Assembly (NCBI GenBank): GCA_041635755.1 | Contig: JBFKUL010000217.1 | Span: 1-5,404, forward strand | DNA from: JBFKUL01 sp041635755 | Lineage (GTDB): Bacteria > Pseudomonadota > Gammaproteobacteria > Burkholderiales > SG8-39 | DNA: 5,404 nucleotides | Reading direction: 5' to 3' | Shown here: positions 1 through 5,404 of the stretch, piece after piece | Layout: every line of letters starts with the position of its first letter | How positions within the stretch are numbered: the stretch's first letter is position 1 | The notes under the pieces: generated by a model | The model's input: the letters and a program-made list of their open reading frames with translations, nothing else | What the model was told of the DNA's origin: nothing | The model's database searches: none | Made by a program: the position numbers and the translations under genes

Positions 1-65
1 ATGCGCTCGCCACGGAAAAGCTGTGCGAGCAGGGCGAGAGTCTCGGCGTCGGGGGCCGTCTGCAT
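1..65 (-). CDS. Start of an unidentified gene, cut by the window edge
   Basis: On the minus strand an ATG at 65 opens a frame that stays open to the edge. Its first 21 residues read MQTAPDAETLALLAQLFRGE plus an R. The ATG lies 20 bases after the stop codon of the cyclase-FHA gene on the same strand, which is the spacing expected inside an operon. The stretch looks like a soluble, amphipathic N-terminus, with no signal peptide or membrane segment. The sequence just upstream of the ATG has only a weak purine-rich ribosome-binding site. I do not recognise the family from so little. A phosphatase or another signalling gene would fit the neighbours, but nothing in the residues shows it. It could also be chance open sequence, since 65 bases without a stop is not rare in GC-rich DNA. 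Confidence 0.45.
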   Translation of the reverse strand, partial: MQTAPDAETLALLAQLFRGER

Positions 66-85
66 GGCGACTTCACTTTGGCGCG

Positions 86-967
86 CTACTCGCAGGCGAA
101 AGCAATCGGCTCGCTCGCGGTGTCGCGCGACTGGCCGAGCGTGATGATGCCGCGTCCGCGCAGCACGAATTCCTCGCGCCGTAGCACGAGCTCGCTGTCA
201 CCCTCGACCGTAATGAAGGTGCCATTGGCGCTTTGATCCACAAACACGTACTTGCCCTGCCGGAGCTCGATGCGTCCGTGCGCACGTGAGGCGCTCAGCT
301 CGGCGACCACCAGTTCGGAGGTCTTGTCGCGGCCCACGGTGAGCGAGATGCGGCTGCCGTCGAGCATCACGACCTGGTCGCGCACGCGCAGCCTGAGGAC
401 GGCGGGCGGCGGCACCTCGCTCAGGCTCGAGATGATCATGGTTTCGTCGTCGCCGGGCCGCCACAGCATCTCGCAGAGCTCGACTTCTTTCGACTTGCCC
501 TTGACGGTCATCGCGTAGAGCGGGCGGCAGGCCGCGCGCAGACGCTCGTTCATCGCTTCCACGGTCTCGCGCGAGGTGATGATCTGACCGCGGTTCGCCG
601 TTTCCACCAGGCGCGAGGCGATATTCACGGTGTCGCCGAAGATGTCGCCGCCGCTTTCCACGATCTGGCCGTAATGCATGCCGATGCGCACCGCGAGCTT
701 GCTGCCCGCCATCGGCGGCAGCGCGTGGATGCCGAGCTGCATGGCGATGGCCGCCTCGGCCGCGGCACTGGCGCCGGGAAACAGCGCCATCACCTCGTCA
801 CCGATGGTTTTCACGACCCGTCCGCCATGGGTCTCGGTACGGACCCGAAGAATCTGCGTGCACGCCGCGACCGCGGCAAAGGCCGCTTTGTCGCCAACGG
901 TGTCATACAGGCGCGTGCTCTCGCTCACGTCCGCGAACAGCACCGCCCCCCGCTTGTCCTGTTCCAT
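86..967 (-). CDS. Class III adenylate/guanylate cyclase with C-terminal FHA domain
   Basis: This is a soluble protein of 293 residues, predicted to make a cyclic nucleotide and to bind phosphothreonine. Residues about 6-170 form a class III cyclase catalytic domain. The two metal-binding aspartates are D13 (in LFADVS) and D57 (in KTIGDEV). The substrate-specifying pair is K53 and D108 (in GDIFGDTVN), and the transition-state residues are N115 and R119 (TVNIASR). All six catalytic positions of a homodimeric enzyme are therefore present, and the Lys/Asp pair predicts ATP as substrate. Residues about 188-281 form an FHA domain with the GR (212-213), SxxH (S227, H230) and NGT (248-250) signatures. 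There is no signal peptide or membrane helix. The ATG at 967 is preferred because it sits right before the conserved KRGAVLFAD strand. A GTG at 1039 would add 24 residues with no ribosome-binding site and no homologous look. The gene follows the kinase gene by 121 bases on the same strand, so the FHA domain probably reads threonine phosphorylation set by that kinase (inference). Confidence 0.93.
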   Translation of the reverse strand: MEQDKRGAVLFADVSESTRLYDTVGDKAAFAAVAACTQILRVRTETHGGRVVKTIGDEVMALFPGASAAAEAAIAMQLGIHALPPMAGSKLAVRIGMHYGQIVESGGDIFGDTVNIASRLVETANRGQIITSRETVEAMNERLRAACRPLYAMTVKGKSKEVELCEMLWRPGDDETMIISSLSEVPPPAVLRLRVRDQVVMLDGSRISLTVGRDKTSELVVAELSASRAHGRIELRQGKYVFVDQSANGTFITVEGDSELVLRREEFVLRGRGIITLGQSRDTASEPIAFACE

Positions 968-1088
968 CTGGTTCGTCGCGCCCCGGTCACCCGCGGCCCT
1001 GGCCAAGCTATGAGTCTGACGCAAGGCCGCAAAGGCCACAAGCGCGAGTCGGGAAAGCCGCCGTCGCTCGCGTCGCAGCCCCGCTGCG

Positions 1089-2894
1089 CTACTGGTCGAG
1101 GCGCGATTCGAGCTCGATATCCTGACCCAGCACGTAGTTGCCGAAGGCGTCGATCAGCTCGTCGTCGAACTTGCCTGGCGCGACCACCCAGCGCGTGCGT
1201 CCCATCCGGCCGACGTTCTTCAGCTCGATCACCATCGCGAGCGCTTCGTAGTCGCCCCGCACCAGCGCCTCGCACGCGATGGGCCCGGAGATCGTAAACA
1301 CGCCGCGCGTCGGCTGGCCGAAATCGTTGACCCTCGTTTCCCTGAACTTGAAGGGAATCCGTTGCTCGCTGAGGAACGTTCTGCAGGTCTGGATGTCGGC
1401 GCCGATCACCTCAAAGCGCGGCGGCCTGACGTAGCGCGCAGTGAGTCGAAGCGACACGTAGTCGCAGTAGTCATTGCCGGCGATCTGGCGCATGCGGTGG
1501 TCGGTAACAGCCTCCGAAAGCTCCATTGCGGGAGCGCTGCGCAGGAACGTGAGCTCGTAGGGGAACTCCGTTTCCGGCGTCGCGCTGTTCATGGCGGCGG
1601 CGAATTCGACCAGGTACCGGTGCGTTTCCTGCAGACGCTGGTCGATCTGCGACATGAGCCCGGCGCGCCGCTGCATCGCATCATCGGTCGGCGGACGCAC
1701 CGCCTGGCTGCGCAGGGCTTCGATCGCGGCGTACCGCGCCTGCGCCTGCCCGGAGGCGGTCGTTCCCGCGGGATCGGCGCCGGCGGTGCGGTCGAACACC
1801 GTGCGCTCCTGGCGCCGCGCCTCGGCCCAGCGGCGCAGCTCCTCTTCCTTCTTCTCCCGCGCCGCTTCCTCCTCGCGCTGGCGCGCGCGCAGCTCGTCCT
1901 CGACGTTGCGCTCGAAGGCGTCGAGCTCTTCGAGCAGACGCGCGCGCGCCGGGTCCGGCGTTGGGGCGGAACGGGCCATGATCACGGTTTCGGCCGCGTG
2001 CGGGTCAGCTCCGGCGCCCGGCGCTGAGGTACGCGATGATGCCGCGCCGTGGGCCGGCCCATGCGCCCCGAGGCTGCGCCAGTTGCGCAGATCTCGCGCC
2101 ATCTCGCCGGCGCGCTGATAGCGGCCTTCCGGTGTCTTGGTGAGGGCGCGTGCCAGGACATGGTCGAACGCCACCGGGATATACGGATCGATCTGCGTCA
2201 CCGGTTGGTGCGGCGTCCGCGCGATGCGCTGCATCAGGGCGAAGATGGTCGAGTCCCCCGGCTGCTCGAACGGGTTGCGCCAGGTGAGCATTTCGTAGAG
2301 CACCACGCCAAGCGAGAACACGTCCGAGCGCGGGTCCACGGGCAGTCCGAGCACCTGCTCGGGCGACATGTAGCGCGGCGAGCCGAGCGCCGAGCCGGCC
2401 TGCGTGGCGGTCGAGGAGGGCACGTAGGCGACGCCGAAATCGGTAAGCTTGGCCCGCCCCGACGGCAGGATCATCACGTTCGCCGGCTTGACGTCCCGAT
2501 GCACGACGGAAAAGCCATGCGCGTGGTCGAGCGCGTCTGCGACCTGGGCGGCAAGCTCGGCGATCGTATGAAATGGCATGCGCGTCGATTCGCGCAGCAT
2601 CTCCTGAAGCGAGCGCCCCTCGAGCACCTCCATCGCGATGTATGCGATTTCGCCCTGCTCGCCGACGTCGAAGATGGTGACGATGTTGGGGTGATTGAGC
2701 CGGCCCGCCGACTTGGCCTCGCGCAGGAAGCGCTCGCGCACCTCGGCCAGCGCATCGGGCGGCAGATTCGGCAGCAGCGTCTTGATGGCCACCTCGCGCT
2801 CGATCAGCGGATCGATCGCGCGGAACACGGTTCCCATGGCGCCCCGCCCGAGCTGCCCCGTGACTCGGTAGCGTCCGAAGGTCTGCTCGGCCAT
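1089..2894 (-). CDS. Hanks-type Ser/Thr protein kinase with unrecognised C-terminal domain
   Basis: This is a 601-residue kinase of the PknB/eukaryotic-like class. Residues about 7-275 carry the complete kinase set: glycine loop GRGAMG (16-21), ATP-anchoring K38 in AIK, alpha-C glutamate E59, catalytic HRD (132-134) with K136 and N139, DFG (152-154) and the SPE motif (177-179). It is an RD kinase, so control by activation-loop phosphorylation is expected. T164 (in ATQAG) aligns with Thr171 of mycobacterial PknB, while the second PknB threonine (Thr173) is replaced by alanine. Residues about 280-320 are a Pro/Ala-rich linker, and about 318-365 is a strongly charged Glu/Arg segment likely to form a coiled coil. 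Residues about 385-601 form a folded-looking domain that I do not recognise. No membrane helix or extracellular sensor is present, unlike PknB itself, so the protein is probably cytoplasmic. The ATG at 2894 is preferred to the TTG one codon upstream. The cyclase-FHA gene follows on the same strand. Confidence 0.95.
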   Translation of the reverse strand: MAEQTFGRYRVTGQLGRGAMGTVFRAIDPLIEREVAIKTLLPNLPPDALAEVRERFLREAKSAGRLNHPNIVTIFDVGEQGEIAYIAMEVLEGRSLQEMLRESTRMPFHTIAELAAQVADALDHAHGFSVVHRDVKPANVMILPSGRAKLTDFGVAYVPSSTATQAGSALGSPRYMSPEQVLGLPVDPRSDVFSLGVVLYEMLTWRNPFEQPGDSTIFALMQRIARTPHQPVTQIDPYIPVAFDHVLARALTKTPEGRYQRAGEMARDLRNWRSLGAHGPAHGAASSRTSAPGAGADPHAAETVIMARSAPTPDPARARLLEELDAFERNVEDELRARQREEEAAREKKEEELRRWAEARRQERTVFDRTAGADPAGTTASGQAQARYAAIEALRSQAVRPPTDDAMQRRAGLMSQIDQRLQETHRYLVEFAAAMNSATPETEFPYELTFLRSAPAMELSEAVTDHRMRQIAGNDYCDYVSLRLTARYVRPPRFEVIGADIQTCRTFLSEQRIPFKFRETRVNDFGQPTRGVFTISGPIACEALVRGDYEALAMVIELKNVGRMGRTRWVVAPGKFDDELIDAFGNYVLGQDIELESRLDQ

Positions 2895-2912
2895 CAACGG
2901 CGGACCGCTCGG

Positions 2913-2926
2913 GTGCGCCGGCGCAC
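2913..2926. repeat. 14-base perfect palindrome upstream of the kinase gene
   Basis: GTGCGCCGGCGCAC reads identically on both strands. It ends 18 bases before the kinase ATG (2894). It could be a protein-binding operator or, in the mRNA leader, a short hairpin (5-base stem, CCGG loop) close to the ribosome-binding region. In GC-rich DNA a palindrome of this length can also arise by chance. Confidence 0.4.
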
Positions 2927-3031
2927 GCGCGTCACGGATATGTCCGGCACAGCGGGACGGCGCCGCCTTGCCGCTGCACGGATTGAAGCGTGTACCCTAA
3001 TTGGAAATCCCCCTGCGAACCACGCGCCTCT

Positions 3032-3037
3032 TATAGT
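3032..3037 (+). promoter_or_regulatory. Possible -10 element for lolCD
   Basis: TATAGT on the plus strand matches the sigma70 -10 consensus at four of six positions and lies in one of the few AT-rich patches of the intergenic region, about 90 bases before the lolC start. No convincing -35 hexamer stands 16-18 bases upstream (that stretch is C-rich), so this is only a weak call. The hexamer overlaps the -10 of the divergent kinase promoter candidate. Confidence 0.25.
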
Positions 3038-3061
3038 AGGGCAGGTGCCGCGCGGCGCCAA
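3033..3061 (-). promoter_or_regulatory. Candidate sigma70 promoter for the kinase-cyclase operon
   Basis: Read on the minus strand, TTGGCG (3061-3056) and TACTAT (3038-3033) are separated by exactly 17 bases. Each hexamer matches its consensus (TTGACA, TATAAT) at four of six positions, including the key TTG and the first, second and last bases of the -10. Transcription would start near 3026 and give a leader of about 130 bases before the kinase ATG. A near-perfect 16-base palindrome (3044-3059) fills most of the spacer, where a repressor could block RNA polymerase. Confidence 0.4.
3044..3059. repeat. 16-base near-perfect palindrome in divergent intergenic region
   Basis: GGTGCCGCGCGGCGCC is an inverted repeat with a single mismatched pair (T3046 opposite G3057, which would be a wobble pair in RNA). 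It lies between the -35 and -10 hexamers of the candidate kinase promoter, reaching into the -35. Its position would suit an operator, but no regulator family is recognisable from it, and short GC palindromes are common in such DNA. Confidence 0.3.
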
Positions 3062-3125
3062 GTCCCGGCCGGCGGGCCGCCGCGTTGCATGGTGTATCCT
3101 CGCGCGACCGTCACCCGGGACCGCC

Positions 3126-4367
3126 GTGCGCTACGAACTGTTTGTCGGCCTGCGCTACACGCGCGCCAAACGCCGCAATCACTTCATCAGCTTCATCTCG
3201 CTCATCTCGATGGCCGGCATCGCGCTCGGTGTCGCGGCGCTGATCGTCGTGCTCTCGGTGATGAACGGCTTTCAGCAGGAACTGCGTACGCGCATTCTCG
3301 CGGTGGTTTCGCACGTGCAGCTGAGCGGCCCGGACGGACGGCTGGGCGACTGGCAGCGCGTTGCCGCGGACGCCGCACGGCAACCGCGCGTGCTCGCCAC
3401 GGCGCCGTTCGTCAATGCGCAAGGCATGCTTTCGGTCGGACAGGCGGTGCGCGGCACCGTGGTGCGTGGCGTGCTGCCCGGTCCGGAATCGCAGGTGGGC
3501 GAGATCGCGCAGCACATGCGCGCCGGTTCGCTTGACGCGCTGCGCCCCGGCGAGTTCAACATCATCCTCGGCAGCGAGATGGCGCGCGCGCTCGCACTGC
3601 TGCCCGGCGACAAGGTGGCGCTGATCGCGCCGCAAGGGCAGGTGACCCCCGCTGGCGTGATCCCGCGCCTCAAGCAGTTCACGGTCGCGGGCACCTTCGA
3701 GATCGGAATGTTCGAGTACGACTCGAGCCTCGCGCTGGTGCATCTCGAGGACGCACAGAAGCTCTACCAGATGGGGGACGCCGTATCGGGCGTGCGGCTC
3801 AAGCTCGACGACCTGTTCGCCGCGCGCGCCGTGTCCCGGCAGATGATGGCGAGCCTCGGCGCCGACGTGTATGCGGCCGACTGGACGCGCAGTCACGCCA
3901 ATTTCTTTCGCGCCGTGGAAATCGAGAAGCGCGTCATGTTCATCATCCTGCTGCTGATCGTGGCGGTGGCCGCGTTCAATATCGTATCGACGCTGGTGAT
4001 GCTGGTGACCGACAAGCAGGCCGATATCGCGATCCTGCGCACGCTCGGCGCCTCGCCGGGCGCGATCCTGCGCATTTTCGTGGTGCAGGGCGCAGTGATC
4101 GGCATCATCGGCACGGTGGTGGGCGTAGCGGGCGGGGTGCTGCTCGCGCTCAACGTCGACACCGTGGTGCCGGCAATCGAGAGCGCCCTCGGCTTCAAGT
4201 TCCTCGCCAAGGACGTGTACTACATCTCGGACCTGCCCTCGGATGTGCAGGCGGCGGACGTAACCACGATCGGGCTGGTGTCGCTCGCGCTTTCGTTTCT
4301 CGCCACCCTGTACCCGAGCTGGCGCGCCTCGCGCGTCAATCCCGCCGAGGCGCTGCGCTATGAGTGA
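3126..4367 (+). CDS. lolC: Lipoprotein-releasing ABC transporter permease (LolC/LolE/LolF type)
   Basis: This 413-residue inner-membrane permease, with LolD, extracts mature lipoproteins from the inner membrane and passes them to the periplasmic carrier LolA. It has the family layout: TM1 at about 21-46, a large periplasmic domain (about 47-268), then TM2 about 270-294, TM3 about 315-343 and TM4 about 378-396. The length matches the family's usual 400-415. Signature segments are VLSVMNGFQ after TM1, FNIVSTLVMLV with ILRTLGAS at the cytoplasmic loop that contacts LolD, and a C-terminus ending LYPSWRAS and PAEALRYE. The GTG at 3126 is chosen because the conserved N-terminus (RYELFVGLRYTRAKR) starts there, with a weak GGGA-type ribosome-binding site upstream. 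The frame stays open far upstream, but that part is antisense to the kinase gene. Some segments look like E. coli LolE (MGDAVSG, FNIVSTLVM) and others like LolC (a Hook-like QVTPAGVIPR, the C-terminus). This suggests a single permease acting as a homodimer (inference). lolD overlaps its last bases. Confidence 0.95.
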   Translation: MRYELFVGLRYTRAKRRNHFISFISLISMAGIALGVAALIVVLSVMNGFQQELRTRILAVVSHVQLSGPDGRLGDWQRVAADAARQPRVLATAPFVNAQGMLSVGQAVRGTVVRGVLPGPESQVGEIAQHMRAGSLDALRPGEFNIILGSEMARALALLPGDKVALIAPQGQVTPAGVIPRLKQFTVAGTFEIGMFEYDSSLALVHLEDAQKLYQMGDAVSGVRLKLDDLFAARAVSRQMMASLGADVYAADWTRSHANFFRAVEIEKRVMFIILLLIVAVAAFNIVSTLVMLVTDKQADIAILRTLGASPGAILRIFVVQGAVIGIIGTVVGVAGGVLLALNVDTVVPAIESALGFKFLAKDVYYISDLPSDVQAADVTTIGLVSLALSFLATLYPSWRASRVNPAEALRYE

Positions 4368-5046
4368 GCCCGTGCTTGCCTGCAGGGGGTTGGCCAAGAC
4401 CTACCGCGGGCCGGCGCCGGTCGAGGTGTTGCGCGGCGTCGACCTCGAGGTGCGACCGGGCGAGCGCGTCGCGATCGTTGGACGCTCGGGCTCGGGCAAG
4501 TCGACCCTGCTGCATCTGCTCGGCGGCCTGGATGCGCCGAGCGGCGGGGAGGTGCGCGTGCGCGGCACGCCTTTCAGTGCCATGGGCGAGGCCGAGCGCG
4601 GGCGCGTAAGGAACCAAACGCTGGGCTTCGTCTACCAGTTCCATCACTTGCTGCCGGAATTCTCGGCGGTCGAGAACGTCGCCATGCCGCTGCTCATCCG
4701 GCGCCTGCCCCGCGCGCAGGCGATTGAGCGCGCGGCGGCGGTGCTCGAGGAAGTGGGCCTGGGCGCGCGGCTCGATCACCAGCCGGGCGAACTTTCGGGC
4801 GGGGAGCGCCAGCGTTGCGCCTTCGCGCGGGCGTTGGTCACCGAGCCGGCATGCGTGCTGGCCGACGAGCCCACCGGCAACCTCGATGTGCACACCGCCG
4901 ACGAGGTGTTCGAGGCGATGGTGCGCCTCTCGAGCACCCGCGCCACCGCGTTCATCATCGTGACGCATGACCTCGCGCTTGCCGCGCGCGCTCAGCGCGT
5001 GATGGAGCTCGCCGAAGGCGTGCTGCGCCCGGCGCGCGCCGGCTAG
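4360..5046 (+). CDS. lolD: Lipoprotein-releasing system ATP-binding protein LolD
   Basis: This 228-residue ABC-type ATPase powers lipoprotein release by the Lol permease from the cytoplasmic side of the inner membrane. All ABC motifs are intact: Walker A GRSGSGKST (41-49), Q-loop Q93 (VYQFHHLLPEF, the typical LolD/MacB-family wording), signature LSGGERQR (145-152), Walker B with catalytic glutamate (CVLADE, E170), D-loop (NLD, 174-176) and switch histidine H203 (VTHD). The length matches the family norm of about 220-235. The ATG at 4360 lies inside the end of lolC and overlaps it by 8 bases, so the two are translationally coupled and made in matched amounts. The next gene converges on it, and the two stop codons share CTAG at 5043-5046. 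No separate promoter or terminator is visible. Confidence 0.96.
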   Translation: MSEPVLACRGLAKTYRGPAPVEVLRGVDLEVRPGERVAIVGRSGSGKSTLLHLLGGLDAPSGGEVRVRGTPFSAMGEAERGRVRNQTLGFVYQFHHLLPEFSAVENVAMPLLIRRLPRAQAIERAAAVLEEVGLGARLDHQPGELSGGERQRCAFARALVTEPACVLADEPTGNLDVHTADEVFEAMVRLSSTRATAFIIVTHDLALAARAQRVMELAEGVLRPARAG

Positions 5047-5381
5047 GCGTTCGCGGTCTCGTCGAGCTCGATCAGCCGCGCCGCGAGCGCCTCGCGGTAG
5101 AAGCGCTCGTCCTCGAGCGCGCGGTGCACGACGTAGCCCTGGCTCGAGCGGCGCACGAGCGCGCGCAGCAGGAGCGCGAGCGCGAACGCGATCGCGCCGA
5201 CGATCCAGTGCCCTATCAGCGCGAGCGCGACCGCGAGGCCGAGCACCGGCAAAAGCACGAACGGCAACAGCATGCGGCCGGAAATGAAGCGCGCGGCGCG
5301 CTCGCGATCCACGCGCACGAGGATCCGTCCGGCGCAGTATCTTGCGACGAACTCGCTGTGCTCCGGATGTGGGACGCTCAT
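5043..5381 (-). CDS. Small two-helix membrane protein of unknown function
   Basis: This is a 112-residue protein that I cannot assign to a named family. About 36 mostly charged N-terminal residues precede two hydrophobic segments (about 37-56 and 59-76) separated only by a short GHW turn, which makes a helical hairpin. Arginines flank both outer ends (R25, R27, R31, R36 before; R73, R77, R78 after), so by the positive-inside rule both termini should face the cytoplasm. The tail (about 82-105, including ALEDERFYREAL) looks helical and charged. There is no signal peptide. The ATG at 5381 is preceded by AAGG with 7 bases between, a good ribosome-binding site. This supports a real gene, as does the hydrophobic pattern. 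It converges on lolD with a 4-base overlap of stop codons. Its ATG overlaps a possible upstream stop as ATGA, suggesting it is the second gene of a minus-strand operon. A role with the Lol system cannot be inferred from its position, since it is transcribed the other way. Confidence 0.82.
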   Translation of the reverse strand: MSVPHPEHSEFVARYCAGRILVRVDRERAARFISGRMLLPFVLLPVLGLAVALALIGHWIVGAIAFALALLLRALVRRSSQGYVVHRALEDERFYREALAARLIELDETANA

Positions 5382-5404
5382 CTTCGTGCCTTGAGCTTGA
5401 GACC
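5378..5404 (-). CDS. Probable 3' end of a gene cut by the right edge
   Basis: On the minus strand one frame from the window edge reads GLKLKARR and then a TGA at 5380-5378. That TGA overlaps the start codon of the small membrane protein as ATGA, the classic arrangement for translationally coupled genes. A basic tail like this is plausible for a bacterial C-terminus. Only eight codons are visible, so neither the family nor the existence of the gene can be confirmed from this window. Confidence 0.35.
   Translation of the reverse strand, partial: GLKLKARR

Noticed and set aside
1021..1037. Short hairpin (GGCC stem) between kinase and cyclase as a terminator
   Set aside because: The stem has only four pairs and no T-run follows, so it would not end transcription. 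Operon read-through is more likely.
968..1039. GTG start at 1039 giving a cyclase 24 residues longer
   Set aside because: No ribosome-binding site precedes it and the added residues look non-homologous. The ATG at 967 directly precedes the catalytic domain.
1362..2027. 221-residue plus-strand open frame inside the kinase gene
   Set aside because: Arg/Leu-rich antisense shadow of the kinase C-terminal half, as expected in GC-rich DNA. The minus-strand frame carries the real domain signatures.
3066..3079. Inverted repeat CGGCC-GGCG-GGCCG as a terminator or operator
   Set aside because: The stem is only 5 bases, there is no T-run, and such repeats are frequent in GC-rich sequence.
2049..3125. 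Long in-frame plus-strand extension upstream of lolC (would make a 772-residue protein)
   Set aside because: It lies mostly antisense to the kinase gene, has low-complexity Arg/His/Gly-rich content with no domain, and the conserved permease N-terminus begins at the GTG at 3126.
3111..4397. 428-residue minus-strand open frame across lolC
   Set aside because: His/Arg/Glu-rich composition is the typical antisense image of a hydrophobic GC-rich gene. The plus strand encodes a clear Lol permease.
4336..4968. 210-residue minus-strand open frame across lolD
   Set aside because: Shadow of an ABC ATPase gene with all motifs intact on the plus strand.
5187..5196. Palindrome CGCGATCGCG as a HIP1-like or regulatory element
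   Set aside because: A single occurrence inside coding sequence of the small membrane gene, in a GCG-rich alanine/arginine codon stretch; chance explains it.

Overview
This is a GC-rich chromosomal segment of a Gram-negative bacterium. The lolC-lolD pair (outer-membrane lipoprotein export) shows that it has an outer membrane. The GC-rich codon use, the single LolC/E-type permease followed by LolD, and a small conserved-looking membrane protein next to them would fit a betaproteobacterium, or less likely a gammaproteobacterium. That placement is inference. No mobile elements, RNA genes or CRISPR are visible, and the window is almost fully coding.

Left part (about 1-3060, minus strand): a signalling operon, read right to left. 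A possible sigma70-type promoter near 3033-3061 precedes a Hanks-type Ser/Thr protein kinase (2894 to 1089) with a long C-terminal extension of unrecognised function. Next is a class III nucleotide cyclase fused to a C-terminal FHA phosphothreonine-binding domain (967 to 86). Twenty bases after it, a further reading frame starts at 65 and runs off the left edge. The natural reading is that the kinase phosphorylates itself and partners on threonine, and the FHA domain couples that state to cyclic nucleotide synthesis.

Middle (2895-3125): a 231-base divergent intergenic region holding the only visible regulatory sequence. It contains a promoter-like element facing the kinase, a second -10-like hexamer facing lolC, a 14-base perfect palindrome just upstream of the kinase start, and a near-perfect 16-base palindrome inside the kinase promoter element.

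Right part (3126-5404): lolC (plus strand, GTG start) and lolD overlap by 8 bases and are surely co-transcribed. They encode the permease and ATPase of the lipoprotein-releasing ABC transporter. The permease mixes LolC-like and LolE-like features, as expected for a single-permease (LolF-type) system. Converging on lolD is a small two-helix membrane protein of unknown function, and the two genes share the CTAG tetranucleotide as overlapping stop codons. The last bases probably contain the 3' end of another minus-strand gene, overlapping the small gene by ATGA.

The most distinctive part is the kinase/cyclase-FHA cassette and the unrecognised C-terminal domain of the kinase. The Lol part is ordinary housekeeping.
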